64,000 bases of DNA from Microbispora corallina (GTDB lineage Bacteria; Actinomycetota; Actinomycetes; Streptosporangiales; Streptosporangiaceae), in NCBI RefSeq assembly GCF_016863035.1, contig NZ_BOOC01000002.1, positions 248,001 to 312,000 on the forward strand, given 5' to 3'. The notes below the pieces were generated by a model. The model was given only the letters and a program-made list of their open reading frames with translations, was not told the DNA's origin and made no database searches. Position numbers and translations under genes: made by a program. Below, piece after piece: positions 34,142 through 43,120 of this stretch. Positions within the stretch are counted from its first letter, which is position 1. Every line of letters starts with the position of its first letter.

Positions 34142-36067
34142 ATGACCGGCACGACCGCCGAGCCCCGCCCCGGCTCCCGCCCCGGCCCGCCCGCGGACGC
34201 CCCCGCGCCGTGGCCGCTCGTCGCGCTCGCCGGCGGCGTGCTGCTCCTGTTCGACACATTACGCGTGTTCCTGCCGTCACTCATCACCCTGTACGGCCGG
34301 GCGGGCGAGACCCCTCCCGAGCGCATGGGCCTGTTCGCCGCGCTGTGGTTCGCGCTGCCGTTCGCGGCGGTCCCGCTGTCGCGCGTCGTGCCGCCGCGCC
34401 TCCTCCGGGTCGCCGGCGCGACACTGCTGGCGGCCGCGCGGATCGCCCTGCAGGCGACCGACGGCGGCACCCCGCAGCTCCTCGTCGCCGCCGCGGGCGT
34501 CACGGCCGGCCTGGTGTTCCTGTACGGCGCGGCCCGGACGACGGCCGCGGCCTGGGTGCCCGCCGGGCTGACGGGTGGCCTGGCGGCCTCGGTCGCCGTC
34601 CACTTCGCGCTCGGCCAGATGGACCTCGCGTGGCGGGACGGCCCGCTCCCCTGGCTCGCCGTCCTCGCCCTCTGCGCCGCCTTCCTGTGGTCCGTACGGC
34701 TCTCGCAGGCGCCGGCCGATCCCGCTCCCGCGGCCGTCTGGTTCCTGTTCGGCCCGATGCTGCTGCTGACGGGGATGTACTTCGGCCAGGCCGGGCTGCT
34801 GTCCGTGGAGGACCACCAGATCGCGGCGCCGCTCGCCGCCCTCGGCGTCGCCGTACGGGTGGCCGCGATGATCGGGGCGGCCCTGTGCGCGTGGACCGTT
34901 GTCTGGGGACCGATGGCGGGGATCTTCCTCGTGCTCGGGATCGCGATCGAGCAGGCGGGCTCGTTCCCCGTCCTGCCGGTCCTCGTCGCGACGGTCGCCC
35001 TCGGCGCCTGCGCCGGCCTCGCGGGGCTGCCCCACGGGGAGGCGGACGGTCCGCGCCGGACCTCACGGGCGGGCGGCGCCGTCCTCGCCGGGATGCTGGT
35101 GTTCCTGGTGGCGGTGTTCCTCTACTACGCGGCCTACGACGCCGACCTCGGCTTCCCCAACGGCCTGGTGCCGGTGGCCGTCGCCGTGCTCGTCGCCGGG
35201 GCCGCCTGGGCGGGAGGGTCCCGGGGACGGTGGCGCGGCGCCGGCCCCCTGCGGGCGGCGCCCCGCCGGTGGAAGCGGGCCACCCTGGCGGCCGCCCTCC
35301 TCACGGGCCTGCTCACCTGGCAGCCGCTCCCGGCCGAGCGGCCGGTCCCCGGGCCGGAGTTCACGCTGATCGCGTACAACATCCGGATGGGGTACGGGCT
35401 CGGCGGGCGCCTCGACCTCGACCGGATCGCCGCCTGGGCCCGCACGCGGCACCCCGACGTGGTGCTGCTGAGCGAGGTCGACCGCGGCTGGCTGCTCAAC
35501 GGCGGCCACGACGACCTGGCCAGGATCGCCCGGGGCCTCGGCATGGGCTACCACTTCGCCTGGGCGGCCGACCGGTTGTGGGGCGACGCCGTGCTCACCG
35601 ATCTGCCCGTCGCGCGGGTGGAGTCGGCGCGCCTGGGGCGGCACGGGTACCCGACCGGCGCCCAGGCCCAGTCGATCGTGCTCGACGTGGGCGGCCGCCG
35701 GGTGGGCATCGTGAACACCCACCTCCAGTCGCCCCCGGGGCAGGCGCCCGAGGTCGCGGCGATCGTCCGCCGGCTGCGGGCCGGCGCACCGCCGTCCGAG
35801 GTCGGGGTGGGCGACCCGATCCCCGTGGTCCTGGCGGGCGACCTCAACACGACGCCGGACGAGCCGGCGATGCGGGTGCTGGAGGCGGCCGGGCTGACCG
35901 ATCCGCTGCGCGCGCTCGGCGACCCCCCGACCTCCCCGGCCGACCGTCCGGTGAGGCGGATCGACCACGTGCTGATCAGCCCGGGGCTGACCGCGGTGTC
36001 GGCCGACGCCCCCCGCGTGCCGTATTCCGACCACCTGCCACTGGTGGTGCGCCTGCGCGTCGCGTGA
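34142..36067 (+). CDS. Multi-pass membrane protein with C-terminal endonuclease/exonuclease/phosphatase domain
   Basis: The 641-residue protein has about ten hydrophobic membrane segments in residues 25-395, then an EEP-superfamily domain (about 405-641). EEP motifs are AYNIRMG, Glu in LLSEVDRG, NTHLQS, the metal-site AGDLNTTPDE, IDHVLISP and the catalytic His in SDHLPLVV. This superfamily contains phosphodiesterases, sphingomyelinases, inositol phosphatases and nucleases. The domain probably faces outside or the membrane surface, suggesting cleavage of a phospholipid or other phosphodiester. The substrate is unknown. It starts at ATG 34142, about 175 bases divergent from ROK copy 2, and ends 21 bases from the convergent photolyase gene. 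Confidence 0.78.
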   Translation: MTGTTAEPRPGSRPGPPADAPAPWPLVALAGGVLLLFDTLRVFLPSLITLYGRAGETPPERMGLFAALWFALPFAAVPLSRVVPPRLLRVAGATLLAAARIALQATDGGTPQLLVAAAGVTAGLVFLYGAARTTAAAWVPAGLTGGLAASVAVHFALGQMDLAWRDGPLPWLAVLALCAAFLWSVRLSQAPADPAPAAVWFLFGPMLLLTGMYFGQAGLLSVEDHQIAAPLAALGVAVRVAAMIGAALCAWTVVWGPMAGIFLVLGIAIEQAGSFPVLPVLVATVALGACAGLAGLPHGEADGPRRTSRAGGAVLAGMLVFLVAVFLYYAAYDADLGFPNGLVPVAVAVLVAGAAWAGGSRGRWRGAGPLRAAPRRWKRATLAAALLTGLLTWQPLPAERPVPGPEFTLIAYNIRMGYGLGGRLDLDRIAAWARTRHPDVVLLSEVDRGWLLNGGHDDLARIARGLGMGYHFAWAADRLWGDAVLTDLPVARVESARLGRHGYPTGAQAQSIVLDVGGRRVGIVNTHLQSPPGQAPEVAAIVRRLRAGAPPSEVGVGDPIPVVLAGDLNTTPDEPAMRVLEAAGLTDPLRALGDPPTSPADRPVRRIDHVLISPGLTAVSADAPRVPYSDHLPLVVRLRVA

Positions 36068-36088
36068 GCGCCGCCGGCTCCGGGTGCG

Positions 36089-37585
36089 TCAGGGAGGCGC
36101 GTCGCCGCGCCGAGCCTCGCGCGCGCGGACCTCGTCGATGTCCGCGAGCCGGCGCATGCCCCTGGCGGCCCGCGCGGTGCGCGGGTTGGCCAGCAACAGT
36201 TCCTCGTTGCGGGCCACGAACGCCCAGTAGCCCGCGGTGAAGGGGCAGGCGTCGTCGCCGGTTCTCCGGTCGGGGCGGTAGCGGCAGCCGCCGCAGAAGT
36301 CGCTCATGCGGTCGATGTACGCCCCGCCCGCGGCATAGGGCTTGGTCGCGAGGCGCCCCCCGTCGGCGTGCTGGGACATCCCGACGACGTTGGGGATCAT
36401 CACCCAGTCGTACCCGTCCACGAACGACCGGTGGAACCAGCCGGCCAGCGCCTCGGGGTCGAACCCCCGCTGGAGGGCGTAGTTGCCGAGCACCATCAGC
36501 CGGACGATGTGGTGGGTGAAGCCGTGGTCGCGGACCTGCGCGAGCGCCCACGACAGGCAGCGGGCCCCCACGGCGTCCGCGTCCAGGTCGTCGAACCAGC
36601 GCGGCAGCGGGGTGCGGGCCCCGAGCGCGTTCGAGCGCCGGTAGTCCGGGCCGAAGTGCCAGTAGAGATGCCACATGTAGTCGCGCCAGCCGATCAGCTG
36701 CCGGACGTACCCCTCCACGCTCGCCAGCGGCGCCCGTCCGTCCCGGTAAGCCGCCTCGGCCGCCCGTACGCACTCCATGGGGTCGAGCAGCCCGAGGTTG
36801 AGAGCGGGCGACAGCGTGCTGTGCGCCATGACGGGGTCGGCCGCGAGCATGGCGTCCTGGTGGGGCCCGAAGAACGGCAGCCGGTGCCGTACGAAGTCCC
36901 GCAGGGCCGCCACCGCCTCGTCCCGGGTCGCGGGGTGGGCCCGCGGGGCGTCCCGTCCGGCGAACGCCATCTCGCCCGCGCGCTCCCACCGGTCGAGGTC
37001 CCGGCGGACCCCCTCGTCGATCTCGTCCTCCTCGGGCCGCCAGGGCGGCGGCAGGCCGAGACCGGCCTCACGCGGCGCCGGCCGCCGGTTCTCGCGGTCG
37101 AAGTTCCACCGCCCGCCCGCCGGCTCGTCACCGTCCATGAGCACGTCGAGCCGCCGCCGGGCGTCGCGGTAGAAGTCCTCCATCAGCAGCCGGCGACGGC
37201 CGCGCCCGGCTGCCCACGCCGCGAACTCCTCCTCGGTGCTGGCGAACCCCCGGGGCGGGAGCACGGTCACCCCGGGCAGCCCCGCGACGAAGGCGGCCGC
37301 CGCGTGGCTGGTCGGCCGGCACACGGTCACCGGGCCCGGGGCCAGGGCCAGCCCCTCCCGGTAGGTCCGCACCCGCGCGAAGATCGCCCGGTCGCCCAGC
37401 TCGGCCGCCCGGTGCCGCAGCGCGGACAGCACGAGGTGGGCCTTCTGCCTGTGGAAGCGCCGCCTCCGCAGCACCGAGGTGGCCTCGACCAGCAGCACCG
37501 GCTGGCCGGGCGCGTCGAGGAAGTGTCCGCCGAGCTGGTCGGCGAACAGCCACCGCCTGCCGCCGTCGTTCCCGATGTCCCCCAT
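36089..37585 (-). CDS. Iron-sulfur (6-4) photolyase of the FeS-BCP group
   Basis: The 498-residue protein matches the prokaryotic (6-4) photolyase/cryptochrome group (PhrB-like). The four [4Fe-4S] cysteines are Cys343 (GARCLSW), Cys431 and Cys434 (FCGGC) and Cys447 (DDACPF); each is seven residues before the PhrB ligand positions (350, 438, 441, 454). The active-site histidine pair is His358-His359 in GFTHHIVRL, also offset by seven from PhrB. It repairs UV (6-4) photoproducts using FAD and light. The ATG at 37585 (MGDIGND) is used; a GTG at 37615 is also in frame. It is divergent from an Rrf2 regulator. Confidence 0.9.
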   Translation of the reverse strand: MGDIGNDGGRRWLFADQLGGHFLDAPGQPVLLVEATSVLRRRRFHRQKAHLVLSALRHRAAELGDRAIFARVRTYREGLALAPGPVTVCRPTSHAAAAFVAGLPGVTVLPPRGFASTEEEFAAWAAGRGRRRLLMEDFYRDARRRLDVLMDGDEPAGGRWNFDRENRRPAPREAGLGLPPPWRPEEDEIDEGVRRDLDRWERAGEMAFAGRDAPRAHPATRDEAVAALRDFVRHRLPFFGPHQDAMLAADPVMAHSTLSPALNLGLLDPMECVRAAEAAYRDGRAPLASVEGYVRQLIGWRDYMWHLYWHFGPDYRRSNALGARTPLPRWFDDLDADAVGARCLSWALAQVRDHGFTHHIVRLMVLGNYALQRGFDPEALAGWFHRSFVDGYDWVMIPNVVGMSQHADGGRLATKPYAAGGAYIDRMSDFCGGCRYRPDRRTGDDACPFTAGYWAFVARNEELLLANPRTARAARGMRRLADIDEVRAREARRGDAPP

Positions 37586-37637
37586 ACCGCATTGTCGGAC
37601 GACGCGACGCCTCACCCGCGAGCGGGGCGAGTTGACA

Positions 37638-37674
37638 GGTTGGCGTCATACCAATGCCAACCAGGCGGGATAAT
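37638..37674 (+). promoter_or_regulatory. Leaderless promoter with 7-bp inverted repeat, Rrf2 gene
   Basis: The perfect inverted repeat GGTTGGC (37638-37644) / GCCAACC (37656-37662) lies over the -35/spacer region. A strong -10, GATAAT (37669-37674), ends seven bases before the ATG at 37682, so transcription probably starts at the A of the start codon. The repeat is a likely regulator operator between divergent genes. Confidence 0.65.
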
Positions 37675-37681
37675 CGACTAC

Positions 37682-38146
37682 ATGCGACTTTCTGCCCGCG
37701 TCGACTACGCCCTCCGTGCCGCCGCCGAGCTCGCCGCGGCCGGCGAGGGACCCACCACGGTGGGCGAGCTGGCCAAGGGGCAGGAGATGCCCCCCAAATA
37801 CCTGGAGAACATCCTCCTGCAGATGCGGCGCGCCGGCCTGGTGCGCGGCCAGCGGGGTCCCGAGGGCGGCTACGTCCTGGCCCGCCCGGCCAGCCAGATC
37901 TCGCTGGCCGACGTGATCAGGGCCGTGGACGGCCCGCTGGCCAACGTCCGGGGCGAGCGCCCCGAGCACGTCGGCTACCTGGGCGCCGCGCAGGCCCTCC
38001 AGCAGGTGTGGATCGCGCTGCGGGCCAGCGAGCGGGCCATCCTGGAGGAGGTCAACCTGGAGCAGATCGCCAAGGGCGAGCTCCCGGCGAGGGTGACCGA
38101 GCTGGCCTCCGACCCCTCGGCGTGGGACTCCCACATGCCGGTCTGA
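37682..38146 (+). CDS. Rrf2-family transcriptional regulator without iron-sulfur cysteines
   Basis: The 154-residue protein has the Rrf2 winged-helix start MRLSARVDYALRAAAELA, MPPKYLENILLQMRRAGLVRGQRGPEGGY and the central dimer helix. The three-cysteine [Fe-S] motif of IscR/NsrR/RsrR is absent; the protein has no cysteine at all. It therefore probably senses something other than redox through a cluster. There is no ribosome site, consistent with a leaderless message. It overlooks divergent photolyase and downstream Nei-type genes, seven bases away, and may control them. Confidence 0.88.
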   Translation: MRLSARVDYALRAAAELAAAGEGPTTVGELAKGQEMPPKYLENILLQMRRAGLVRGQRGPEGGYVLARPASQISLADVIRAVDGPLANVRGERPEHVGYLGAAQALQQVWIALRASERAILEEVNLEQIAKGELPARVTELASDPSAWDSHMPV

Positions 38147-38153
38147 GCCGGCC

Positions 38154-38981
38154 GTGCCCGAGGGTGACGCCGTCTACCGGACGGCGAAGCGGCTACGGGA
38201 GGCCCTCGACGGCCGGATGCTGACCCGCAGCGACTTCCGGGTGCCCCGCTACGCCACGGCCGACCTGCGCGGGCGGACGGTGCTGACCACGATCTCCCGG
38301 GGCAAGCACCTGCTGACCCGCGTCGAGGGCGGCCTGACGGTCCACACGCACCTGCGGATGGACGGGACATGGCGGGTGAGCCCCGCGGGGCAGGCCGGGC
38401 AGGCCTACGGCCGGCCGGGCGGGCGGGGCCGCTCCGGCGTGCCTGGCGGCGACGTCGTGCGGCTCATCCTGGCCAACGCGCGCTGGCAGGCCGTGGGGAT
38501 CAAGCTGGGAATGGTGGACCTCGTGCCAACCGACAGGGAGGACCGGGTGGTCGGCCACCTCGGGCCCGACCTGCTGGGCCCGGACTGGGACGCGGCGCTG
38601 GCCGCGCGGAACCTGCGGAGGGACCCGGGCCGCACGATCGGCGAGGCCCTGCTGGACCAGCGGGATCTGGCGGGGATCGGCACGATCTGGCGCGCCGAGA
38701 CGTTGTGGGCCGCGCGGCTGTCGCCCTGGCGCACCGTGGGGTCGATCACGCCGGACGAGCTGGAGGCGCTGGCCGGGCTCGCCCACGAGCTGATGGAGGC
38801 GAGCAAGGACGCACCGCTGCCGGTCACGACGGGCGATGCCCGGCCCGGGCGCTCACTACTGGTGTACGGCAGGGCACACCGCCCCTGCCGTCGTTGCGGG
38901 TCTGAGATCAGTAGTGGGGATATCGGGGCACAGCCGTACGAACGGCTGATCTACTGGTGCCGCGCCTGCCAGGCGGACTAG
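38154..38981 (+). CDS. Fpg/Nei-family DNA glycosylase (Nei2-like)
   Basis: The 275-residue enzyme removes oxidised bases and nicks the strand. It begins VPEGD (catalytic Pro2 and Glu3 after the initiator), has the RGKHLL lysine region, a helix-two-turn-helix ([22 protein letters not shown]) and a C-terminal zinc finger (PCRRCG ... IYWCRACQ). The GTG at 38154 is fixed by the obligatory Pro-Glu. It follows the Rrf2 gene by seven bases, probably in one operon. Its TAG overlaps the clgR stop tail to tail. In related genomes this glycosylase is often next to lhr. Confidence 0.9.
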   Translation: MPEGDAVYRTAKRLREALDGRMLTRSDFRVPRYATADLRGRTVLTTISRGKHLLTRVEGGLTVHTHLRMDGTWRVSPAGQAGQAYGRPGGRGRSGVPGGDVVRLILANARWQAVGIKLGMVDLVPTDREDRVVGHLGPDLLGPDWDAALAARNLRRDPGRTIGEALLDQRDLAGIGTIWRAETLWAARLSPWRTVGSITPDELEALAGLAHELMEASKDAPLPVTTGDARPGRSLLVYGRAHRPCRRCGSEISSGDIGAQPYERLIYWCRACQAD

Positions 38982-39343
38982 GCGGCGACCATGTCCTTGA
39001 CCTCGGGGAAACCGTCGAACTCGGGACCGGTGATGCCGCCGGGGACGGTCTCCGGGATGCCCAGGCGCTCGTGCTCCGGCACCTCTGCCAGAACGGGGGC
39101 GGCCTGCAGTTCGGCGAGCGCGAACTGGTCGGAGACCTCGCGCAGCACCTGAGACAACGGCACGCCGAGCGCGCCGCATATCGAGGCGAGCAACTCCGAG
39201 GACGCTTCCTTCTGGCCGCGCTCGACCTCGGACAGGTAACCGAGTGAGACACGCGCCAACGTGGAAACCTCGCGAAGGGTGCGATTCTGCCGCACCCTCA
39301 GCCGCCGCAGCACGTCACCGAGCAGCTGACGCAGCAGGATCAT
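38978..39343 (-). CDS. clgR: ClgR-type helix-turn-helix regulator
   Basis: The 121-residue protein has an XRE/Cro-type HTH ([40 protein letters not shown]) and a short C-terminal half. ClgR activates clp protease and lon-type genes in actinobacteria and is itself degraded by ClpP; the Ala-Ala at its C terminus here fits that known degradation signal. The ATG at 39343 has GGGAGG upstream. A GTTCGCT half-site resembling known ClgR motifs lies at 39572-39578. Position next to cinA and pgsA matches the conserved neighbourhood. The 253-base gap to cinA holds its promoter. Confidence 0.87.
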   Translation of the reverse strand: MILLRQLLGDVLRRLRVRQNRTLREVSTLARVSLGYLSEVERGQKEASSELLASICGALGVPLSQVLREVSDQFALAELQAAPVLAEVPEHERLGIPETVPGGITGPEFDGFPEVKDMVAA

Positions 39344-39596
39344 GTGTCGCTCCCTCCCCAGGGGGGGCGCCTTTACGACGCCTCGCGCGGTGGGCTCATG
39401 TCGCCCCTTCTTCGAACGCCCTTCGTACATACTCCTCGCCGTCATCATTGATTCGCTCGGCCCCTTCGCCGGGCGTGCGCCTGACTTGCTCCTCGCCAAT
39501 GGCTCACGGACCTCACTCACAGCTCCACCGTACCTGTAGAGGGCGACACCGCGGCAGACCGTGGCGAGCATGTTCGCTGGGGACGTAACGCGGTAA

Positions 39597-40091
39597 TCAC
39601 CCGGAATGTTCCCCCAAATTTGCCTCCAGCACACCTCTCAGCAGGCCCAAAGCCTCCTGACAGGTCGCCAGACGGATCCCGTCACGGTCCCCGGTAAGCA
39701 GGAGGTCGCGGCGCCAGAGCCGCTCCTCCGGGCCGCACAGGGCCACGTGGACCGTCCCGACCGGCCGGCCGTCCTGCGGGTCGGGACCCGCCACGCCGGT
39801 CACGGCCAGCCCGTAGTCCGACTTGGTGAGGGCCCGCACCCCGCGCGCCATCGCCGCCGCGACCTCCGGGTGGACGGCGCCCTCCCGGTCGAGCAGGTCG
39901 GACGGCACGTCGAGCAGGCTCGCCTTGAGGTCGGTGGCGTAGGCGATCACGCCGCCCCGGAAGGCGGCGGAGGCCCCCATCGGGCCCGTCATGGTCGCGC
40001 CGATCAGGCCGCCGGTGAGCGACTCGGCCACCGACACCGTCGCGCCCCGGCGGACGAGCAGCGACAGGACCTGGGCCGCCTCGCCCATCAT
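39597..40091 (-). CDS. cinA: CinA C-terminal-domain protein (nicotinamide-nucleotide amidohydrolase, PncC)
   Basis: The 164-residue protein is the single-domain form of CinA, homologous to PncC, which deamidates nicotinamide mononucleotide for NAD recycling. Family features are [34 protein letters not shown] and [24 protein letters not shown]. The N-terminal competence-damage domain of full-length CinA is absent, as usual in actinobacteria. The ATG at 40091 overlaps the pgsA stop by four bases. Confidence 0.92.
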   Translation of the reverse strand: MMGEAAQVLSLLVRRGATVSVAESLTGGLIGATMTGPMGASAAFRGGVIAYATDLKASLLDVPSDLLDREGAVHPEVAAAMARGVRALTKSDYGLAVTGVAGPDPQDGRPVGTVHVALCGPEERLWRRDLLLTGDRDGIRLATCQEALGLLRGVLEANLGEHSG

Positions 40092-40807
40092 GCGGCTCGC
40101 GCCCTCTTCGCCACCTGCCGCAGCCGGACCGCCCTGACCACGTAGTCGAGGCCGGTGCCGACCGTGACCACCAGCGCGGCGCCGAGCGGCACCCACCGGA
40201 CGAGCCCGGGGACGCCCGGCACGATGTACAGCGCGATGGCCACGATCTGCAGGACCGTCTTGACCTTCCCGCCGTAGCTCGCCGGGATGACCCCGTGCCT
40301 GATCACCAAGAAGCGCAGCAGCGTCACCCCGGCCTCCCTGGCGATGATGACCACGGTCACCCACCACGGGATGTCGCCCAGGTATGACAGGCAGACCAGG
40401 GCCGCGCCGATCAGGGCCTTGTCCGCGATCGGGTCGGCGATCTTGCCGAAGTCGGTGATCAGGCCGTACTTGCGGGCCAGCCAGCCGTCGAGCTGGTCGG
40501 TCAGCGAGGCCAGCAGGAAGACGCCGAGGGCGGCGTACCGCCAGCCCGTGCCCTCCAGGAAGAGGAAGACGGCGAAGACCGGGACGATGACCAGCCGGGC
40601 GATCGTCAGCGCGTTCGCGATGTTCCACGTGCTCACCGCCGACGGCGCGCGCGCGGCCTCGGCGGGGGCGGGACCGCCCGCAGGCTCGGACGCAGCGGAT
40701 CCGGCCGGAGACGGCGCGGGCACGGCCGCGACCTGCGGGGCCGGCGGCCCCGGCACGGCCCCGGGCGGGCCCGCCGCCTCCAGCGGCGGTTCGCTGCGCT
40801 CCGTCAT
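40088..40807 (-). CDS. pgsA: CDP-diacylglycerol-glycerol-3-phosphate 3-phosphatidyltransferase
   Basis: PgsA makes phosphatidylglycerol phosphate, the first step to phosphatidylglycerol and cardiolipin. The 239-residue membrane protein has the CDP-alcohol phosphotransferase signature DxxDGxxARxxxxxxxxGxxxDxxxD starting at [11 protein letters not shown]. An Ala/Pro-rich N-terminal stretch of about 55 residues precedes the membrane core. Overlapping ATGA junctions join it to rimO upstream and to cinA downstream. Confidence 0.94.
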   Translation of the reverse strand: MTERSEPPLEAAGPPGAVPGPPAPQVAAVPAPSPAGSAASEPAGGPAPAEAARAPSAVSTWNIANALTIARLVIVPVFAVFLFLEGTGWRYAALGVFLLASLTDQLDGWLARKYGLITDFGKIADPIADKALIGAALVCLSYLGDIPWWVTVVIIAREAGVTLLRFLVIRHGVIPASYGGKVKTVLQIVAIALYIVPGVPGLVRWVPLGAALVVTVGTGLDYVVRAVRLRQVAKRARAA

Positions 40808-42222
40808 GTGCCTGCCTTGATCCGGGCGATCAGGTCGACCCCCTCGGAGTCGACGGCGACCGCCTGGACGATCTGGCCGGGCACCAGGCCGATGCCCTGG
40901 ACGGTGACGGCGCCGTCCACCTCGGGGCCCTGGTGGGCGGCGCGGCCCTCGTAGCCGCCGTCCCCGAGGTCCTCCTCGATGAGGACCTCCAGGTCGTCGC
41001 CGATGCGCTCCTCGGCGCGCTGGGCGGTCAGCTCCTCGGCCAGCTCGGTCAGCGCGGCCACCCGCTCGTCGATCGTGTCCTGGTCGAGCTTGCCGTCGAA
41101 ATCGTAGGCCTCGGTGCCCTCCTCGTCGGAGTAGCCGAAGACGCCCACGACGTCGAGCCTGGCCTCCTCGAGGAAGCCGACGAGCTCCTCGAACTGCCCG
41201 TGGGTCTCCCCGGGGAAGCCGACGATGAAGTTGGACCGGACGCCCGCCTCGGGAGCGCGCTCCCGGATGCGGGCCAGCAGGTCGAGGAAGCGGACCGGGT
41301 CGCCGAAGCGCCGCATCCGCCGCAGCACCGGACCGCTGGCGTGCTGGAAGGACAGGTCGAAGTACGGCGCGACGCCCTCGGTCGCGGCGATCACGTCGAG
41401 CAGGCCGGGACGCAGCTCGGCCGGCTGCAGGTAGCTGACCCGCACCCGCTCGACCCCGTCGACCCCGGCGAGCCTCGGCAGGAGCTTCTCCAGCGCCCGC
41501 AGGTCGCCCATGTCCTTGCCGTACGACGTGGAGTTCTCGCTGACGAGGACGAGCTCCCTGACCCCCTGCTCCGCCAGCCAGCGGGCCTCGGCCACCAGGT
41601 CGTCCGGGTGGCGCGAGACGTACGACCCGCGGAAGGCGGGGATCGCGCAGAACGTGCAGCGGCGGTCGCACCCGGACGCGAGCTTGAGCGAGGCCACCGG
41701 GCCCCCGCTCAGCCGCTTGCGCAGGGTCCGGGGGCCGCTCGCCGGCGCCACGCCCTCCGGCAGGGCGTCGTCGGCGCCGGCGCCGTGCCCGGGGATGTGC
41801 GCGTGCGCCGCGGAGCGCTCCACCGGGCTGATCGGCAGCAGCGTGCGCCGGTCGCGCGGCGAGTGCGGCACGAGCGGCCGGCCGGCGAGCACGTCGTCGA
41901 GCCGCGCCCCGATCTCCGTGTAGTCGTCGAAGGAGATCACGGCGGCCTCGGGCAGCGCGCCGGCGAGCTGATCGCCGTACCGCTCGGCCATGCAGCCCGC
42001 CGCCACGACCTTGGCGCCGGAGTCGGCCGCCGCGAGCAGCGTGTCGATGGAGTCCTTCTTCGCCGAGTCGATGAAGCCGCACGTGTTGACGACGACGACG
42101 TCGGGGTCGTCGTCGCCCATCCGCCAGCCGGCGGCCTCGAGCCGCGCGGCCAGCTCCTCCGAGTCGACCTCGTTGCGGGCGCAGCCCAGCGTGATCAGCG
42201 ATACGGTTCGGCGAGAAGACAT
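40804..42222 (-). CDS. rimO: Ribosomal protein uS12 methylthiotransferase
   Basis: RimO adds a methylthio group to an aspartate of ribosomal protein S12. The 472-residue protein has the N-terminal MTTase domain with three cluster cysteines (Cys14 in [12 protein letters not shown], Cys48 in VVNTCGF, Cys77 in AAGCMAE), the radical-SAM motif [11 protein letters not shown], and a C-terminal TRAM domain. The [11 protein letters not shown] start distinguishes RimO from MiaB. Confidence 0.95.
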   Translation of the reverse strand: MSSRRTVSLITLGCARNEVDSEELAARLEAAGWRMGDDDPDVVVVNTCGFIDSAKKDSIDTLLAAADSGAKVVAAGCMAERYGDQLAGALPEAAVISFDDYTEIGARLDDVLAGRPLVPHSPRDRRTLLPISPVERSAAHAHIPGHGAGADDALPEGVAPASGPRTLRKRLSGGPVASLKLASGCDRRCTFCAIPAFRGSYVSRHPDDLVAEARWLAEQGVRELVLVSENSTSYGKDMGDLRALEKLLPRLAGVDGVERVRVSYLQPAELRPGLLDVIAATEGVAPYFDLSFQHASGPVLRRMRRFGDPVRFLDLLARIRERAPEAGVRSNFIVGFPGETHGQFEELVGFLEEARLDVVGVFGYSDEEGTEAYDFDGKLDQDTIDERVAALTELAEELTAQRAEERIGDDLEVLIEEDLGDGGYEGRAAHQGPEVDGAVTVQGIGLVPGQIVQAVAVDSEGVDLIARIKAGT

Positions 42223-42252
42223 GATGCTGACTACGGTATCGGCAGTCGGCGG

Positions 42253-42996
42253 TCAGCGGGGACCCGGGCCGCCCGCCGCGAACGTCCGCCGGACCGTCTG
42301 GCCGTCCTTGCCCGGGGTGCCCAGGTCCTTGCCGTTCACCTCGAGACGCACGGCCCCCGCGTCCCCGATCACGACCTTCAGCTTGTCCTTGCCGGTCCAC
42401 GTGGAGGCGGCCCCCTCGGGCAGCGTCCCCTGGAACATCGCGTGGCCCTTGGCGTCCTTCACCGTGATCCAGGACGGCTTGCGCGCGTAGACCTTGAGGA
42501 CCACGGTCCCGTTCGGGACCCGGGCGGCGGCCGGCTCCTGCGCCCGTGCGTGGTGGGCGCCCGCGTTGGGGTGCACCACCGGGAGCTCGACGGCCGTCTG
42601 GCCCGCCTTCTCCCCCGAGCCCGACAGCAGCCGGACCAGGACCACCACGACGATCAACGCGACGGCCACGGCCGCCAGCATCGTCCAGTTGGGCATGCGG
42701 TGGCTCCGCTGGTGCAGCAGGTTGTCCACCTTGAACAACGTCGACGCCCGGATGTTCGGCCGGGAGCCGCCGTGCTCCTGCTCGTACTCCCGCACGAGGG
42801 CGTCGGGGTCGAGCCCCAGCGTGGAGGCGATGGCACGGATGTGGCCGCGCGTGTAGAAGTCGCCCCCGCACGCGGAGAAGTCGTCCCGCTCGATCCCCTC
42901 GATGATCGTCTCACGGATGAAGGTGCGGGAGCTGAGCTGACCCACGGTCAGCTCAGCCCGCTGTCGCGCCTCCGCCAAAGCAGCGCCAACGCTCAT
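42253..42996 (-). CDS. RodZ-like helix-turn-helix membrane protein with DUF4115
   Basis: The 247-residue protein has a cytoplasmic HTH_25-type domain (about 1-75: VGAALAEARQRAELTVGQLSSRTFIRETII), one transmembrane helix (about 105-124) and an extracytoplasmic DUF4115 domain (SWITVKDAKGHAMFQGTLPEGA). The layout matches RodZ, an MreB-binding morphogenesis protein, and the homologue encoded between ftsK and rimO in actinobacteria. It probably links envelope assembly to the cytoplasm. The ATG at 42996 was used. Confidence 0.88.
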   Translation of the reverse strand: MSVGAALAEARQRAELTVGQLSSRTFIRETIIEGIERDDFSACGGDFYTRGHIRAIASTLGLDPDALVREYEQEHGGSRPNIRASTLFKVDNLLHQRSHRMPNWTMLAAVAVALIVVVVLVRLLSGSGEKAGQTAVELPVVHPNAGAHHARAQEPAAARVPNGTVVLKVYARKPSWITVKDAKGHAMFQGTLPEGAASTWTGKDKLKVVIGDAGAVRLEVNGKDLGTPGKDGQTVRRTFAAGGPGPR

Positions 42997-43120
42997 TGGT
43001 CACGCCCCCCTGTCCGAGCTTCCGCTCGCCCCACAATGCGTAGTTAGTCACATTCAAGCAGTAACCGACTACGAACGGTACCCGGGGGGTATACCGAGAG
43101 CGACATCGGGGGGGTGGAAG

